Source of the DNA: Eonycteris spelaea
Taxonomy: Eukaryota; Chordata; Mammalia; Chiroptera; Pteropodidae
DNA length: 64,000 bases
NCBI GenBank assembly: GCA_003508835.1
Contig: PUFA01000027.1
Coordinates: forward strand, 3,844,001 to 3,908,000
Direction: 5' to 3'
In this document: in pieces, positions 11,418 through 23,674 of the stretch
Layout of the letters: each line of letters opens with the position of its first letter
Position numbering within the stretch: position 1 is the first letter of the stretch
Made by a program: the position numbers and the translations under genes
Notes under the pieces: generated by a model
The model's database searches: none
Told to the model about the DNA's origin: nothing
Seen by the model: only the letters and a program-made list of their open reading frames with translations

Positions 11418-12112
11418 GAAATGTGTCTTGAACATATTTGCCTTTGTTTCTACAAAATGAGATCTTGTTATACACATCATTCTGAAATTTTTTACTATTC
11501 TTTGGGAAATTATCATATTTTTATTCCCTGGGGATAAACTTGATTTTCAGACATTAAAAATAGTAATTTGACTCTAGATATTTTGATAATAAAAAATATA
11601 TAATCAGACTAGCTAATTCTAACACAAGTTCTACAAAAATTTTTTTTGCATTATTCACAAAATGTATACCATCTTAAGATGTCTACTTTAAATAATATTC
11701 TTTTGGATCTACGCATTTGCTATTGCTTACTTTTCAAAGTCTCTCTATTTTATGTTAAACTTCGATATTCAAAAAAAAGAAATGTATTTTGAAAGTCTTT
11801 AGTGAAGCTGGAGGAATTTTGCCTCTCAGAAGATCATGAAAAGAGAGTTGATTGGGTAACAACTGAGCTGGACATGGCCACTGTTTTATTAACCTCAAGT
11901 CTCCCCTGCCCCATCTCCATCTGAAGGCCCTGTGGTGACCTGGCAGGAGGCATTTAGACTCTTAGTTAAGGGAAGAGTTGTAATCTTAGCACACCAAAAC
12001 TACTGGATAGTAGCCAAGAATCATTGGTTGGAGCTACTCTTAACATCAATGAGAAATATGTGTTTTAGTTAGCTCACTTTGGACTAAGAGTAAGTTCAAT
12101 GGCTACTCAAAT

Positions 12113-12115
<3 letters not shown>

Positions 12116-12153
<38 letters not shown>
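12116..12153. repeat. (GT)n dinucleotide microsatellite
   Basis: An uninterrupted TG/GT run of about 19 units, likely polymorphic. Confidence 0.95.
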
Positions 12154-12156
<3 letters not shown>

Positions 12157-12344
12157 GTTGAAAAAAGTGTAGAATATTTTTAGCACTATCACCTATAGAA
12201 AGAGACATAAAGAAAGGAGTGACCAGAACTACACTTGTTACAGATCTCCTTTATAATAATACTATTTTATAACTTTCTTTTTTTTGTGAAATTAAGTTAC
12301 AGTACAACTTGCTATTATTTAGGTATTTAGATAATTCAGAAACC

Positions 12345-12960
12345 AGGAAGAGCTTCTGATTGGCCTCGCCTGGATAGCGTGCTTAGTATTTAAACTAAAA
12401 AGGTATGACAGCTATGCTAAGTAGAGTTCTCTGGTTGCAAATAGCAAATGAAAATCAGCTCTCTCTGATTTAAACAAAAAGGGAAATTGGTGGAAATATA
12501 TTGTCGCCAGAACTCAAAGAGCCTGGCCTCCACAGGGTGGGAATTAGAACAGTTTTGGGGTGGGGAGTGGAATAGAGTAGCCCTTGGAAATGATGGATCA
12601 AAGAGGCAAAAAAAAAAAAAAAAAAAGAATAGGCCCAGGAATATAGGTAGTAAGAATCAATGAACAGTTATTAAGTTCACTGCCATCAGGGTAAATAAGC
12701 TTGAGTTTATTTTAGATTTTGTTACTTGCTCCAGATTCAAATTCTAGAAATAAAGCTTCTGATTGGCCTTGCCTGGACGACATACTCATTTCTTTGATTA
12801 ACTTGGTCCCCCAAAGAAAAACAGTTAGTGGACACTGAGCGAGCCAAAGTAACAGATGTGTTCTTCTCAAAAGCATTTTTTCTTGCAAACATATAAAGTA
12901 CCACATAAGTAGCATTTCTGTTGTATTATGCACAGTAATCCTTGAGCTCTAAATTTTGAT
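12345..12960. repeat. Old interspersed repeat with internal direct repeat, family unassigned
   Basis: The segment has the look of a known mammalian element ('gttctctggttgcaaatagcaaatg...gctctctctgatttaaacaaaaaggg' block). It contains a 24-bp direct repeat at 12351-12374 and 12754-12777 with one mismatch (core CTTCTGATTGGCCT), and an A18 run at about 12609-12626. I could not assign the family from memory. The 73-residue minus-strand frame at 12712-12933 is not convincing as a gene. Confidence 0.4.
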
Positions 12961-14450
12961 TAAGATTAAAGAATGTGATTCTGTGATCTTCATGGCTTTT
13001 TTTATCCATCAGAACGTAGTTCTAGATTCTAATTAATGATCCAGAATACAGACACCCAAACACAGAGGCACTTCTGTATTGAGCGATAGTCTTATACAAA
13101 TACAAATGCAAGTCACATTCCTACCTTGAAGACCAGAAAATAAAGCAGTTTCCCAGAGTCATATGCTAAAATCTTTTTAAAAGATGAAGCACAGTTTTAT
13201 TCAAATTACATATAGGGTTGGTGGAGGGAACTACAATCTTTTCAGGAGTTGGCATCAGCTTAGCAAGAAAGGAGAGACAGATATGAGTTAGGAGAGTGCT
13301 GAAGCAGTCTTGATAGGAGACTGGTCATTTTAGATTAGGGTAATGATGACAGCAATGGAGACAAATATGTAGATTCAAGAGATATTTTGAAAGTGGGATT
13401 TATGTGATTCTACACTGTAAATAATTTTAGAAGTGAGAATCTGAAATGATGGTAATAGTATTACTAAGTATTTGCTTCGAAAATCCTCTTACTTGATAAC
13501 CATAAAGTGTCCCTCTGAGTCTGCATAATACTATTATTGTTCCAACTCTGCACATACAAAAGGACTACCTGCGTATACTTAGTGAATTATCAAAGATAAA
13601 AAACGAATCCTATCACCTTGTTGGATCTCAACTTGTTTCATATTGTATTATAGCACATGTGGCATCTCACTTTTCTGCATTTTTCTTAACTATAGGTTTT
13701 CAAGGCACTTCCAGGTCCCATGCTATCTTCAAAATCAAGAGACATGTGTTCACCCATCTGTCTAAAAGCTCCCATTTTTTTATGTTGTTCATTTTGGATG
13801 GGTGACAACCGTATATGGGTATTAAATGAGAAAACAAACAGCACATCACAGAAATCAGGACCCTTTCAAAAACCTACTTGGAAATTCTACTCTTTTTTAT
13901 CTATTTTGTTCATTCTCATAGTAATTAAGATGAAAATTTTCACACACAAAAAAATGTTTGTTAGGGAAGAAACCAATCATGATTCTTTTTTTTTTAAACC
14001 CCATCTACTATATGGAGACTGCATTTGCAAAAAGACAGATGGCAAAACCATGTCTGCTTCACTGAAAACATGAGGTTTCTTAGCATTTGTTTAATTAAAT
14101 ACGGCTGCTTCCACAGCTTCTGAACCGATGTTTTGAAGAAATAAACTCTCTTAAAAGAAAACTTATTCATTTCATTTTATTTGCACAGTTGATGCCAAGT
14201 TTTCCAACCAACTCTCTTTCCAGAGCTATAATAATATCCAAGAGAACTCAGGAAAATATGTGAAAAATGGATTGACTACAGAGTGTTCAAAGTAGGGATT
14301 TGGGTTCAGCTCTGGGTGCCCACTAGTCATATTTAGCACTTGCTGGTAGCATTTACAGTTTGCCTGATTTCTAGCCATTGGAATGCACACCCAGAAAATC
14401 CAATTGCTGAGGTTATGATGCTTCTTAGAGGGACTTAGTGGATTAAACTA
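12961..14450. other. Intergenic sequence, nothing recognised
   Basis: AT-rich DNA. A 117-codon plus-strand frame at 13720-14073 starts with ATG, but its product has an ordinary AT-driven composition (F, K, S) and no domain I recognise, so I do not call it a gene. Confidence 0.5.
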
Positions 14451-14454
14451 GAGG

Positions 14455-14560
14455 AAACAGGATTTGGGTTTCTGGCTCTGTTAGTAATTGTGTGACTTTA
14501 GACAACTTGCTTAGTTTCCTTATGCATCCTCCACCCTTACACTCTTTTTTTTTTTTTTCC
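14455..14560 (+). mobile_element. MIR SINE remnant
   Basis: TGGCTCTGTTAGTAATTGTG, then 'gactttagacaacttgcttagtttcctta' follows the MIR core ('ctctgccactaactagctgtgtgaccttgggcaagtt'). Confidence 0.65.
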
Positions 14561-15599
14561 CTGAAGCAATGAAAGGAAGCAGTGAAAAATATACTACTAA
14601 CATACACTTCAGGGCTGACATAAGTAAATCTGAATAGATGTTTCATGATATTTGGTCTCTTTGTGATCAAAATATAAGTGGAAAAGAATGTGATTAAGAA
14701 AAACAAATAATTAAGAAGTAATCTTATGTAATGTGGCCCTTTCGTTTACGCTTTCAGAGAAGTCTCCTATTGTATGTTTGTCTGCATTGTTGAAATTTAA
14801 GATTTCAAAATTCATTTCAATCAGCTTCTCATGGCTTATATCTACCTGAATCCTATAAGCTGAAAGTGTATCTTTTTTAAAAAGATACCTTTTCGTTATT
14901 ACTGTTTTTTACAAAGGTTTTTATTGTTCTGTTTCACTCCAGACAAATTTCACTCAGAGGAAAAGATCATAATGACTGCTATGTCAAGGGAAGGCTTGTT
15001 TGGACTTGCATTTAGGATACATAAAATACTGTGTGCAAATTGATCTAGTCCAGTCTTGCTTTTAGCAGATGCTTAGTTCTAAAAGGGAGCATTAGTTTTT
15101 GTCTGTGGAAAGTTAAGTACCTGATAATTGATCACTTATGAGTAAGTACATCCCGCCTTTTACAAATGATCACTTCGTGATTATTTGTTTCTCAATTCCC
15201 TTTAGTCCAGGAGCATTTACACTGAATGAAGGTGTGGAAATACACTTACTCTCTGCATCACGCTGTCTAAAGTTGGGGACTGGTAGTTCTTCTTGGAGCA
15301 GTCAGAGACTCCTACTGAACTGTGGTGTTTCTTGCTCCCAGCTCAACTGGGCTGACTCTGTCCGCTAGTGTCATGACTGGCATAGGACCCAGACCTCGCA
15401 AATGAAAGTACTACTCTATCTTTACCTGGGGCACTGGTTCACGAGCGTGGTGTTATTCTACCCAGGCCAGTGAGACTGGGAAAGAGAAGTTCTTTCCTGC
15501 TGGCACTGCTGTGCTGGTGGGGTATAAGCCTGGAGCTAATATTGCCCATCATACTCTTTTCAATCTTGTAAAAGGGCATAAAAAGACAGTTTGTTAAAG

Positions 15600-15960
15600 A
15601 GGTATTGAAATGACTAATGAATATTTAGTCTCGTTAGTAATCAGAGCAATGCCAATTAAAACAGCACTGATGTAAGATTCACTTTTGAATTGGAAAATGA
15701 CTAATTAATTGATCAATTAGATGATAAATTTAAATATTTGAAAGAATGGTGTGAAATGCTCAGGTTCGTAGGCGTAGAAATTAGTATAATATTTTTTGAA
15801 AGCAGTTTGAAAATGTTTATTAATATTCTTTATCAATATTGTTCTTTATCCCAATAATTGGAACTCTATTCTAAAGATATACCCTAAATACAGAATAATT
15901 TCAGGCACAAAACCAGAAACAACTAATATCAAATATAAGAAAATATGAATTAAATTATAG
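15600..15960 (+). mobile_element. Ancient L1 ORF2 fragment
   Basis: AATCAGAGCAATGCCAATTA (the 'gaaatgcaaattaaaac' block) and, downstream, CAATAATTGGAACTCTATTC plus AAAGATATACCCTAAATACA follow the C-terminal half of an old L1 ORF2. It is strongly diverged and has lost its frame. Confidence 0.55.
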
Positions 15961-16099
15961 TAGATACAGTTGACATTTTAAGGACAAGTGAAGAAAGCAG
16001 AATACAAAATTGTCAGTTCATAGGCCCTCATGCCATTCATCTATAATTATAATTGATTTATTATAATGTGATTTGTCTCTGTGATATTTTCCTTTAAAA

Positions 16100-16480
16100 C
16101 ATACACATATCAAACAATGACTATTGTGCACTTTAATGCTCCACAGGCTTCTGTACCGTCTCAGTGAGCCCCGGTGGAGGATGCTAGGCTCAGCTCTGCC
16201 ACATGAACGTGTTGTGCAGCAGGTCCTCATCATGCCAAGGTCTCTCTTCCTGCCATTTAGTTTGTACCTGGTGAGTAGCCTCTAAACGGCTGACAAACGT
16301 GTGCGCCTAGCAGTGGCGCGGCTGTTTCAAAGCATCGGATATTAACGCTCAAGTTTTCTGGCGTTTGATGAGCCTTTGAAGAATTGGCAGAGGCAGTAAT
16401 AATAAGAATGAATAAAATAAAAAAGGAACAGGGGTTTGGGGATTGGAGAAAGTCCATTAACCTTTGCCTTTCGATAGCGT
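16100..16480. promoter_or_regulatory. Candidate regulatory block with retained CpGs
   Basis: Non-repetitive looking DNA that keeps around ten CpG dinucleotides (for example GTGTGCGCC, GGCGCGGC, ATCGGATATTAACGC) in an AT-rich neighbourhood where CpGs are otherwise rare. No ORF explains it. Regulatory function is only an inference from composition. Confidence 0.2.
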
Positions 16481-16839
16481 ATAATCACGAGAGGAAATCA
16501 GTAAACTTTTTAAGGATGGAATTCCTCTTTCTGTTTGCAGGAAAACAACTCTTTCTGATTACACGTAGGGCCTAGTGCAAAAAAAACGTTTCGCCCATGT
16601 TTCAAAAGCATGGGGAAGAGTTCCATTAAAGGTACTTCGGAAGCTTTTTCCTTTTTGCCATGGTCTTTCCCTCTGTCTTGTCATGGTGTTTTTTTATTTG
16701 CTATTTAATGTTATTTTAAGTAACGGAATATTTAGATATTAAATGCTTTGCATGAATTTTCCCATTTACATTTACATTGTGCTATGCCAATTTTAAGTGC
16801 AAATATCAGATCACATTTTAAAAATGAAGGGTAAGTGTC

Positions 16840-17640
16840 CTGCCTCCAGGGAGCCAGAAGATACCATCCTCAAGTAGGGTGGAAGGGCGGAGAGAGGACC
16901 ACTCCTCTCCCCTGCCGCGCCCCCCTGCCCGCCCCTCCCCGCCAGGGGCATGCGTAGGACAGATCCTCCCAGCTTGCCCAAGGGCCTGCGTGCTGTTTCT
17001 ATCTCTGCTCATTCCATCCCCCGAACCCAGACAAGATGCCTCAGCTGAGGGCACTGCTCCAATCTGCAGCAAAAGGGTGACCCCCAAGGATCTTTAAACC
17101 TCAGGGCCGGAATGTGCTCAGGATCTGGATGCAGGTAAGAGAGAGGCTCGCCCCTGCCCAGATGCACGCATGGTGCTGCTGTCAGCCCAGGGCTGAGCAG
17201 TGGCCACCGTTCACCACTCTCCACACCGCCCCCTCGGGCTGTGGTCCCCAGCAGCGGAGGGTGGCGGCCATCGTGGGACAGGAGATAGGGGACTGACTGG
17301 TTGGTGTGTGGGGTGCCCGCGGGTAGGGGAGCAGGCCTCTGAGAACCCAACCTGGGGAGATGGAGACAGATGGAGGGAGGTGGGTTCACGTGGGAGCTGA
17401 GGCCCCAAGATCCTGGCGCATGCTCCATTGCCCCGTTAACGTCAACCAGCTTTAAATCCGAAGATAACAAGTATTTCAAGACAGCAAGTACAGAGCTTTA
17501 AACCTCAGTTGAGGCCCCTCTGAGTCCCTGGCCCTGTGTGACTGCACTGGTTTCGGGGCTCTTTCTGAAGGAGGCACCTGGGCCGGTTAAATCACAACGG
17601 TCTTCCACTTTCGGGACATGTGTTTCCAGTCTAGGTCGCG
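16840..17640. promoter_or_regulatory. Isolated GC-rich block, candidate CpG-type element or unannotated promoter
   Basis: About 800 bp of clearly higher GC content with roughly 25-30 CpGs, including CTGCCGCGCCCCCCTGCCCG, which resembles Sp/KLF sites. It lies 24 kb upstream of SDHAF3. A consensus plus-strand 5' splice site CAG|GTAAGAG sits at 17132-17141, so a noncoding first exon is conceivable. Frames up to 156 codons exist on several frames of both strands at once, some with TTG starts, as expected of GC-rich DNA with few stop codons. I do not call any of them a gene. Confidence 0.3.
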
Positions 17641-17819
17641 TTTCTTTCTCTCTGCATGCATATGGAGTTTAAGATTACAAGACCCAGTTTAGTATTTATT
17701 AAAAAACATTACCCAAATAAAACCAGCTGGACACCAGTTAGACTCTTAGAGTGGACAAGATCAAATGTGAACATTACTTCTTTTCTTACATGAGGGTTTT
17801 TCTCCTCACTTGGTTTGTT

Positions 17820-18030
17820 AAAGCCTTCCAGGACAGAGACCCCGTTTTGTACTTCTTCAATCCCTTGCACGCTATCATTACCTCCTCATGGCCTAACACG
17901 AGTCTTGAGTCTTCTATTTGTGATGGTGAAAACACAGTGTAAGTTTGCTCCCTCCAAATGAGGCAGTCACCTTTAGAACAATAAACATGCCGAGGCCTAG
18001 GTACTGATCAATAAATATTTGTGGGTTCAT
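17820..18030 (+). mobile_element. L2 LINE 3' terminus
   Basis: CCAGGACAGAGACCCCGTTT, then 'cttcaatcccttgcac' and a terminal ATCAATAAATATTTGTGGGT correspond to the last about 200 bp of L2 ('cagggactttgtctg ... caataaatatttgttgaatg'). Confidence 0.65.
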
Positions 18031-18859
18031 TAAGAAAGGATATTGCGTCATGATCTTATAGCTGGAAGGAAGAAGGGAGATCACAGTGGGTTTGTACTAC
18101 TGGTCTAAAGTTACCTTATTACTGACAGGTCCAGGACTAGACACCATGTCTCCAAATACTCAGCACCAATGCTCTTTATAAAATGTGATACTCCCTCCTA
18201 CTGCTAACGTTTTAATTAGCTACCTATCTTGAATTTTCATAAGCACAGAGCTAGTTGTACTACACACAATGGGGAGATGACTTAAGTTATATCTGAGAAA
18301 TAAGAACAAATTGTGAGAGTTATACATGTTAGCATATGATTCTTTAGCAACTTGAGAAGGACAATGAGAAAAATAAATGGCTTATTCACATAATACTGCT
18401 GTTTGTATTTTCCTGTTAAATCTCCATTGCCTCCATGTAGTTTATTTTTTGTGCTATAGAAATGGAAAATATAAATTCCAGACCAGTTTTCCCTGTCATT
18501 CTTCACTGGCTGGTAGTCTCTCTTCATCATCCATATGCCAATATTTACATTAATCTGCTGTTCCTTGAAAGATACATCAGTTGATTTTCCCCAATTATTC
18601 AGTGCATTTAACTCAACGCCTTTTTGCTGAAAATCTGTGTTAAATACTGCAGAGGATATAAAGATAATGAAACAAACAAACAAAAAAAACCTAATTTTCA
18701 AGGAGTCCAGGAACGAGGAAAGGGGACATTAGGTTTATTTGCTTTCTTGTTTAATCCAGGTCACTGCAACCTCTTATTATGACTAATCAAAAGTTAAAGT
18801 GTAATAGAAAAACGAACACCAGATGGAGGAACTGGAGACATAAAATCTAGTTCTTACTC

Positions 18860-18997
18860 AGCTTTTAATTAGTTGTATGACCTTGGGCAGGTCACTTAAT
18901 CACACTGGATCTTCATTTTTTTCATCTCTAAAATGAGAGGGTTAGATGGGAAATAATTTCAAAGCTCCCTTCAAAGTCTAAAATCCCAATTTATGAT
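18860..18997 (+). mobile_element. MIR-family SINE remnant
   Basis: AGTTGTATGACCTTGGGCAG followed by GTCACTTAATCACACTGGAT and CATCTCTAAAATGAGAGGG is the highly characteristic MIR core and 3' part. Confidence 0.8.
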
Positions 18998-21175
18998 TAC
19001 AATATATTTATGTGAACTAAGCAATCATCTAATTCATTCCAGATTATGCCAAAATTAACTTATAATTAACTGATGTTACCCTCACTTTAATTCAGAGCAC
19101 TGAATAAAATTGAAATTGCAAATCAAAATAAAGATGAAACAAAGTTTTTAGTGTTGGTGTGTTGGCAAGAAAGTCAGTAGTTAAGGTTCACATGGCTACT
19201 ATATATTCTTTTTGTTTAGCTTTTGCCTAATTCATAGTTGCTAAGTAGAAAACCCTACTGTCTCGTCTCTTTCTTCTGATTTAAGGTATCCAGTGCACGT
19301 GCACACACACACATACACACCCTTACACACAGATTATATTTGAGGACAGAGGCAGGTTAAAAAAGGTATTTTAACCCAGGCTCACAATTCACCTATTCTT
19401 TGCACCAAATGAGGTTTTCCTCTTTCAGCTGTGGTTAGTCTTGATTTCTGTGTGCAGCATTGGGCAGGCTGGTATATATACATATGCAAGTTTGCCACAG
19501 ATTATGCCCAGAAGCCCTAACAGCTAAAACCTATACATTGGTGGTCCTGACCCTTGGGACCTGATTTGACAGGGTGCTATGTAGAAGAAATCACATCCTG
19601 GTAGTGTCTTCGAGGCTCCCCCCGACCCTTTTCAACATTTCAGCATATCTTTGCTTTCCTTTGACTCTTTTGAGGTTTAAGGGTGGTCACTGGCAGAATT
19701 ACACAAATACAGTGTTCACAGCTCAGCAGTCCTTGGATCCGCATTTGGAGTTCTATGTGGGTGGCACAGGAATAAATGCCAATAAGAAGCCAGGACAGAT
19801 CTGTTAACAGAAATGAAAAGACTTTGGATGCAGCTCGGAAAGCTTCCACTAAAGGGCCTGAAATACTTAAAAATTATAATAGGAAAAAAGTTGATTTAAA
19901 AATTGTTAATAGTTTGACTCTGTTCATATTTTCAAAAATGTATTTTTTATATGTCCAACAATTAGTGTTTTTAATACTTTTAAAATTAAGAGGCAAGGTA
20001 GCCTTTAGAATTGAGTTTGCTTTACATTAGAAGCCAGAACAAAATTTCTTTGTTTCTATTCTGGGAAAAATGGAGTTGTGGAAACATACTGGAAGATGAA
20101 AAAAATATCACCCAAAACGTACCTATGAAATATAACCTATTCTTCTAAATTTATAACTTTCAATGGATGTCATCAGTTATCTTGATGCAATCAAATCAAT
20201 TTCACTGAATTCAACATATCTATTTAATTATATTTCCAGACTCCTAAATAGTACAATATCAACGATCTGTGCCCATTTTTCTTTTTTCAAAAATATTGAC
20301 CTTGGCTGGCCTTACTGTTAATAAATAGCATGCTCAAGATTTTCACTCAAAATTCACAATGTTTGAACAATTCGTATTGCACATATGGAAAAGTATAGCC
20401 ATATGTTTTTTCAGAAAGTAATCTCAATTTTAGCTTTTAGGGTAGCAGCTATTTCAGGTTCTGCTTCTGCCTGGTGAAAGACAGGATGTGTATCTGAATA
20501 TACAGTAAAATAATTAATTTTCAATATTTTTTTTAACCATTGAACATTAAAAGTAACCTGGGTTGAGAGCCGTCCTGCCGTTCCTTCCCACCTGGTTGTC
20601 AGCCACCCATGCTGAGAAGAGCCTGATTCCTCCAGAGACCACCACACCCTGCTAGATTGGCCATGATTGGCCTCAACAAGGCTTTCCTGGGACATAGTTG
20701 TGTGTTCTTCCCTGCCATGTTGCCAAGGCAACTATTCTCAGGGAAGAGCTATTTCCAGAGAGATTATAAGAGACTTGCTGGCTGCAAAAGGAAGAATTTT
20801 GAGAAGAGATGTGGTGCCAGAAGAAATGATCCTGACCACATATGCTCCCTGAGATCTCACAGAGATCGAAGCTCATAAAAGAAACCCTTTGGAGAGAAGA
20901 CTTTTCTCTACTGTTTCTCCTATCAACAAGCCGTGGGGCCTAGGTTTAGGATGGGAAGCAGCAGTCCTCTCTATAAATCATGGAAGGCCTAGTGCCTTTC
21001 ATCTGTCAGAGGGTAACCGACATTTAATTGGAATCAATTGACTCTTTTGAGTCTGCTGGAGTTTCACCAGAGGAAAGACTGCTCATCGAACCATTATTCA
21101 CTTCAAGCAGCTTTGACTTTTTAAAAAACTTTCATGAAGATGAGTGGGAACAAGGAAGTCAAGCCACAGGTGACA
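18998..21175. other. Intergenic sequence, nothing firmly recognised
   Basis: It contains a short (CA)n patch at about 19300-19322. The 20560-20940 stretch is of mixed composition, and its 60-106 residue overlapping frames on both strands are not supported as genes. Confidence 0.45.
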
Positions 21176-21179
21176 TTCA

Positions 21180-21370
21180 CTGAACATTTTCCTTGGGAAA
21201 AATGTTCATATTATGTCTCATTGACCCTCACAACCTTCCTAAGAGCCACATAGGTTCTAGGTAGATGTAGAATCTGGAAAACTCAAGTGAGTTATTTAAC
21301 GTCATCCTTTATAAGCAAGTGAGAGCAAGGGGTAAAGACTAAAACTCTTGCCTCCAAACCCTGTGATTTG
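21180..21370 (-). mobile_element. MIR SINE, antisense
   Basis: Reverse-orientation MIR layout: CATTGACCCTCACAACCTTC, 'aggttctaggtagatg', AACTCAAGTGAGTTATTTAA, then 'gagcaaggggtaaagactaaaactcttgcctccaaa', corresponding to the usual 'aatcctcacaaccctgtgagg...aagtaacttgcccaaggtcac'. Confidence 0.65.
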
Positions 21371-21469
21371 TGTGCTAAAATTCTCATGCAGCAAGGCCTC
21401 TGCTCAGAAATATCCCTTTCCCTCAGGGCCCCAGCCAAACTGGTAGTGGGCTCTGTACTTTGGTGACTG

Positions 21470-21860
21470 TTGTAGTTATTTATGCCATGTAACAAACTAC
21501 TCCAAAACTTAGCAGCTCCAAAAAAACAACATATTGTATAATATTTAATGGTTTTGTAGGTTAGCAATTCAAGAATGGCTTGGCTGGGTAGTTCTGGCTC
21601 AGAATTTCTCATCTGATTGTAGTCAGACAGTGGTTGGAGCTAGGTAAGTAGGTGGTTAGAACATCTGACCAGTCATCTCTTTATAAAGTCTCAGCAGCCT
21701 CTGTGAGTGTGTATTTAGTTTGGGCTTCCTCACAGCAAGTTAGCCTCAAGAGTAGGACTTCTTACCATGGCATCTCAGGGCTACTGCTCAAGTGTTTCAG
21801 CAAACCAGGGGGAAACTGTGTTTGAGACTGAGAGTTAAGAGATATGTAGCTTCTAGTTTC
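21470..21860. repeat. Old interspersed repeat, family unassigned
   Basis: ATGTAACAAACTACTCCAAA, 'acttagcagctccaaaaaaacaac' and GGCTTGGCTGGGTAGTTCTG with a downstream CTGATTGTAGTCAGACAGTG belong to a common mammalian repeat that I cannot name with confidence. Confidence 0.5.
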
Positions 21861-22315
21861 TTTGATTGGAATGCTCTTCCTTGGACTCCAGTATTTAGAT
21901 GTAATGTGTTCCTGGAGACTATGTCACATGAAAGGCCTGTCATACAAAATTAGTGCCTTGGACTATGGGAACATTGATGAAAAATATCAAATATATGCAT
22001 TCATGTACTGAAAGGTGACATTTAAGTCTGTGTTGGCAAAAGAAAGGCAAAAGGAAAAAGGCCCCCAACTTGGTGTTATTTATCTTAGAGAGACCATACA
22101 CTGTAACTCAAATAATGCAACAGTTGGTGAAGGTGATGCACCTGTTATCCACAATGTTAGTATATCCTTAAGCAGCTTCGTATATTGAAATAAATCCAGA
22201 TAAAAGCCGGATCTTGTGCAAAAGCTTCTGAAAAGTAAAGTATGTGTTATAATCAAGGGACAGAGGTTGCTCTTTACAAGTAGTACCAGGCTCAAGGGGT
22301 TCGTTTTGCCTGCAT

Positions 22316-22760
22316 GTGTCAATAGCCACAAGAGATCCAGACCAGAGCCTGTGGCAAAGAAAGTAGAGGTTTATTTAAGGAAATGAGGCTAAGCCCGGAG
22401 ACACAGGTGATTGCTCAAAGACCTGGCTCCCCGATGGCTTCTGGGGATGGGTTATATAGGGGAAAACTCATTAATAGCTAAGGGAGTTGGGGTCTTGGGT
22501 TACTGATGGGTCGAGGCTAGGATAGGAGGCAGTTGATCATTGCATCAGGTCCTGATGTCAGTCATGGCACCATTCTATCTAGTTTCAAGGAGTTGCTGGT
22601 AGGGTCTTTAGCTTCCATGGGGGTGGAGCTGCAAGTGTTATTTTTAGTTTTAAGGAAACTCAACACACTTGAGGCTTTGTTCCTAAAACTGTTTAATGTG
22701 ACCTAGGGGCTTAATTATTAAGGGAGTGGTTGTGCAGTATGTAGAAGGATAAGGAAAGAA
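22316..22760 (-). mobile_element. Endogenous retroviral LTR, probably solo, minus strand
   Basis: Read on the minus strand the region has LTR order: a U3-like part, a TATA box (plus-strand 22452-22458), then about 80 bases on an AATAAA signal (22370-22375 region) and a short U5 ending in ...TGACA at 22316, so the plus-strand left edge begins TGTCAATAGC. The distal U3 edge is uncertain and I could not find a target-site duplication. No gag, pol or env frames are seen nearby, so this looks like a solo LTR or isolated remnant. Confidence 0.6.
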
Positions 22761-23674
22761 AAGAAGCAAGTGAGCCCAAGGCCAGACTGAATTAAGAAGA
22801 AAGAGAAGAGAAAAGGTCATTTTAAAGAAGTAAAGATTTACAAGGTTACTCAAGTATTATTTATCCGGAAAATACCCATATTAATTAGGGTACAGGATCA
22901 GTTACTCTCATAAAGAGATTTGAAAATACAGTGGTTCAGATGAAACAGAATTTTATATTTCTTTGATATACCAGTCCGGAATCAATTGGCAATTTAGGAT
23001 GTGTAGGTTGTTATGCTTCATGAAGCAATTTGGGGACTCAGGATTCCTTCTATCTTGCTGTTATGCCATCCTTCAGGATGTTGCCATCTTCAAAATAGGC
23101 TTGCCAGCTTTATACTGTGCATTGAATCTGGGTAAGGGAAAGAGATGGACCAGATAGAAAGGAATTCAAGTAAATTTCTTTATTAAAGGATTTGACTCCG
23201 GACTTGCACATATTGCTTTTGTTCACACTCCGCTGACTGGGATTTAGTCACATGCTTCTGTCTAGATACAAGGAAGGCTGGAGAAGAGGGTGTCAGCTTG
23301 GCAGCCACGTGTTCCATAAAATGTGAGATTTCTATTAGTAAAGGGAGAAGTGCAGATGGTATCAGGGGACAATAAACAGCCTCTGCCACATAATTATCAG
23401 GTGATACGTAGTCTACACAGAAATGCTGGTGGAAGGAATGCGTACGCTGAAGATATTATGCTCTCTTTACTCCCACTTTTCTCACCTGAGCCACTGCAAC
23501 TGTATACAGCGTGAGTATCATTGGAGAACACCCAGACACCCAAAGGGGTCCCGCTAAGGGTCCAAAAGGAATGGAACCAGATAGCCGATCAACTCCAGAT
23601 TTACGAGGCAGTTTTTAGTTTGCGGTATTTCTGTGGGGCAACTTTGTCACTAATAGCGTCGGATAAGAAATCAA

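Noticed and set aside
17009..17479. 156-codon minus-strand frame in the GC-rich block
   Set aside because: It starts with TTG, and the overlapping long frames on several frames of both strands indicate low stop-codon density, not coding.
18282..18701. 139-codon minus-strand frame with a hydrophobic N-terminus resembling a signal peptide
   Set aside because: The start codon is TTG, the hydrophobic start arises from an AT-rich tract, and there is no family similarity or splice context.
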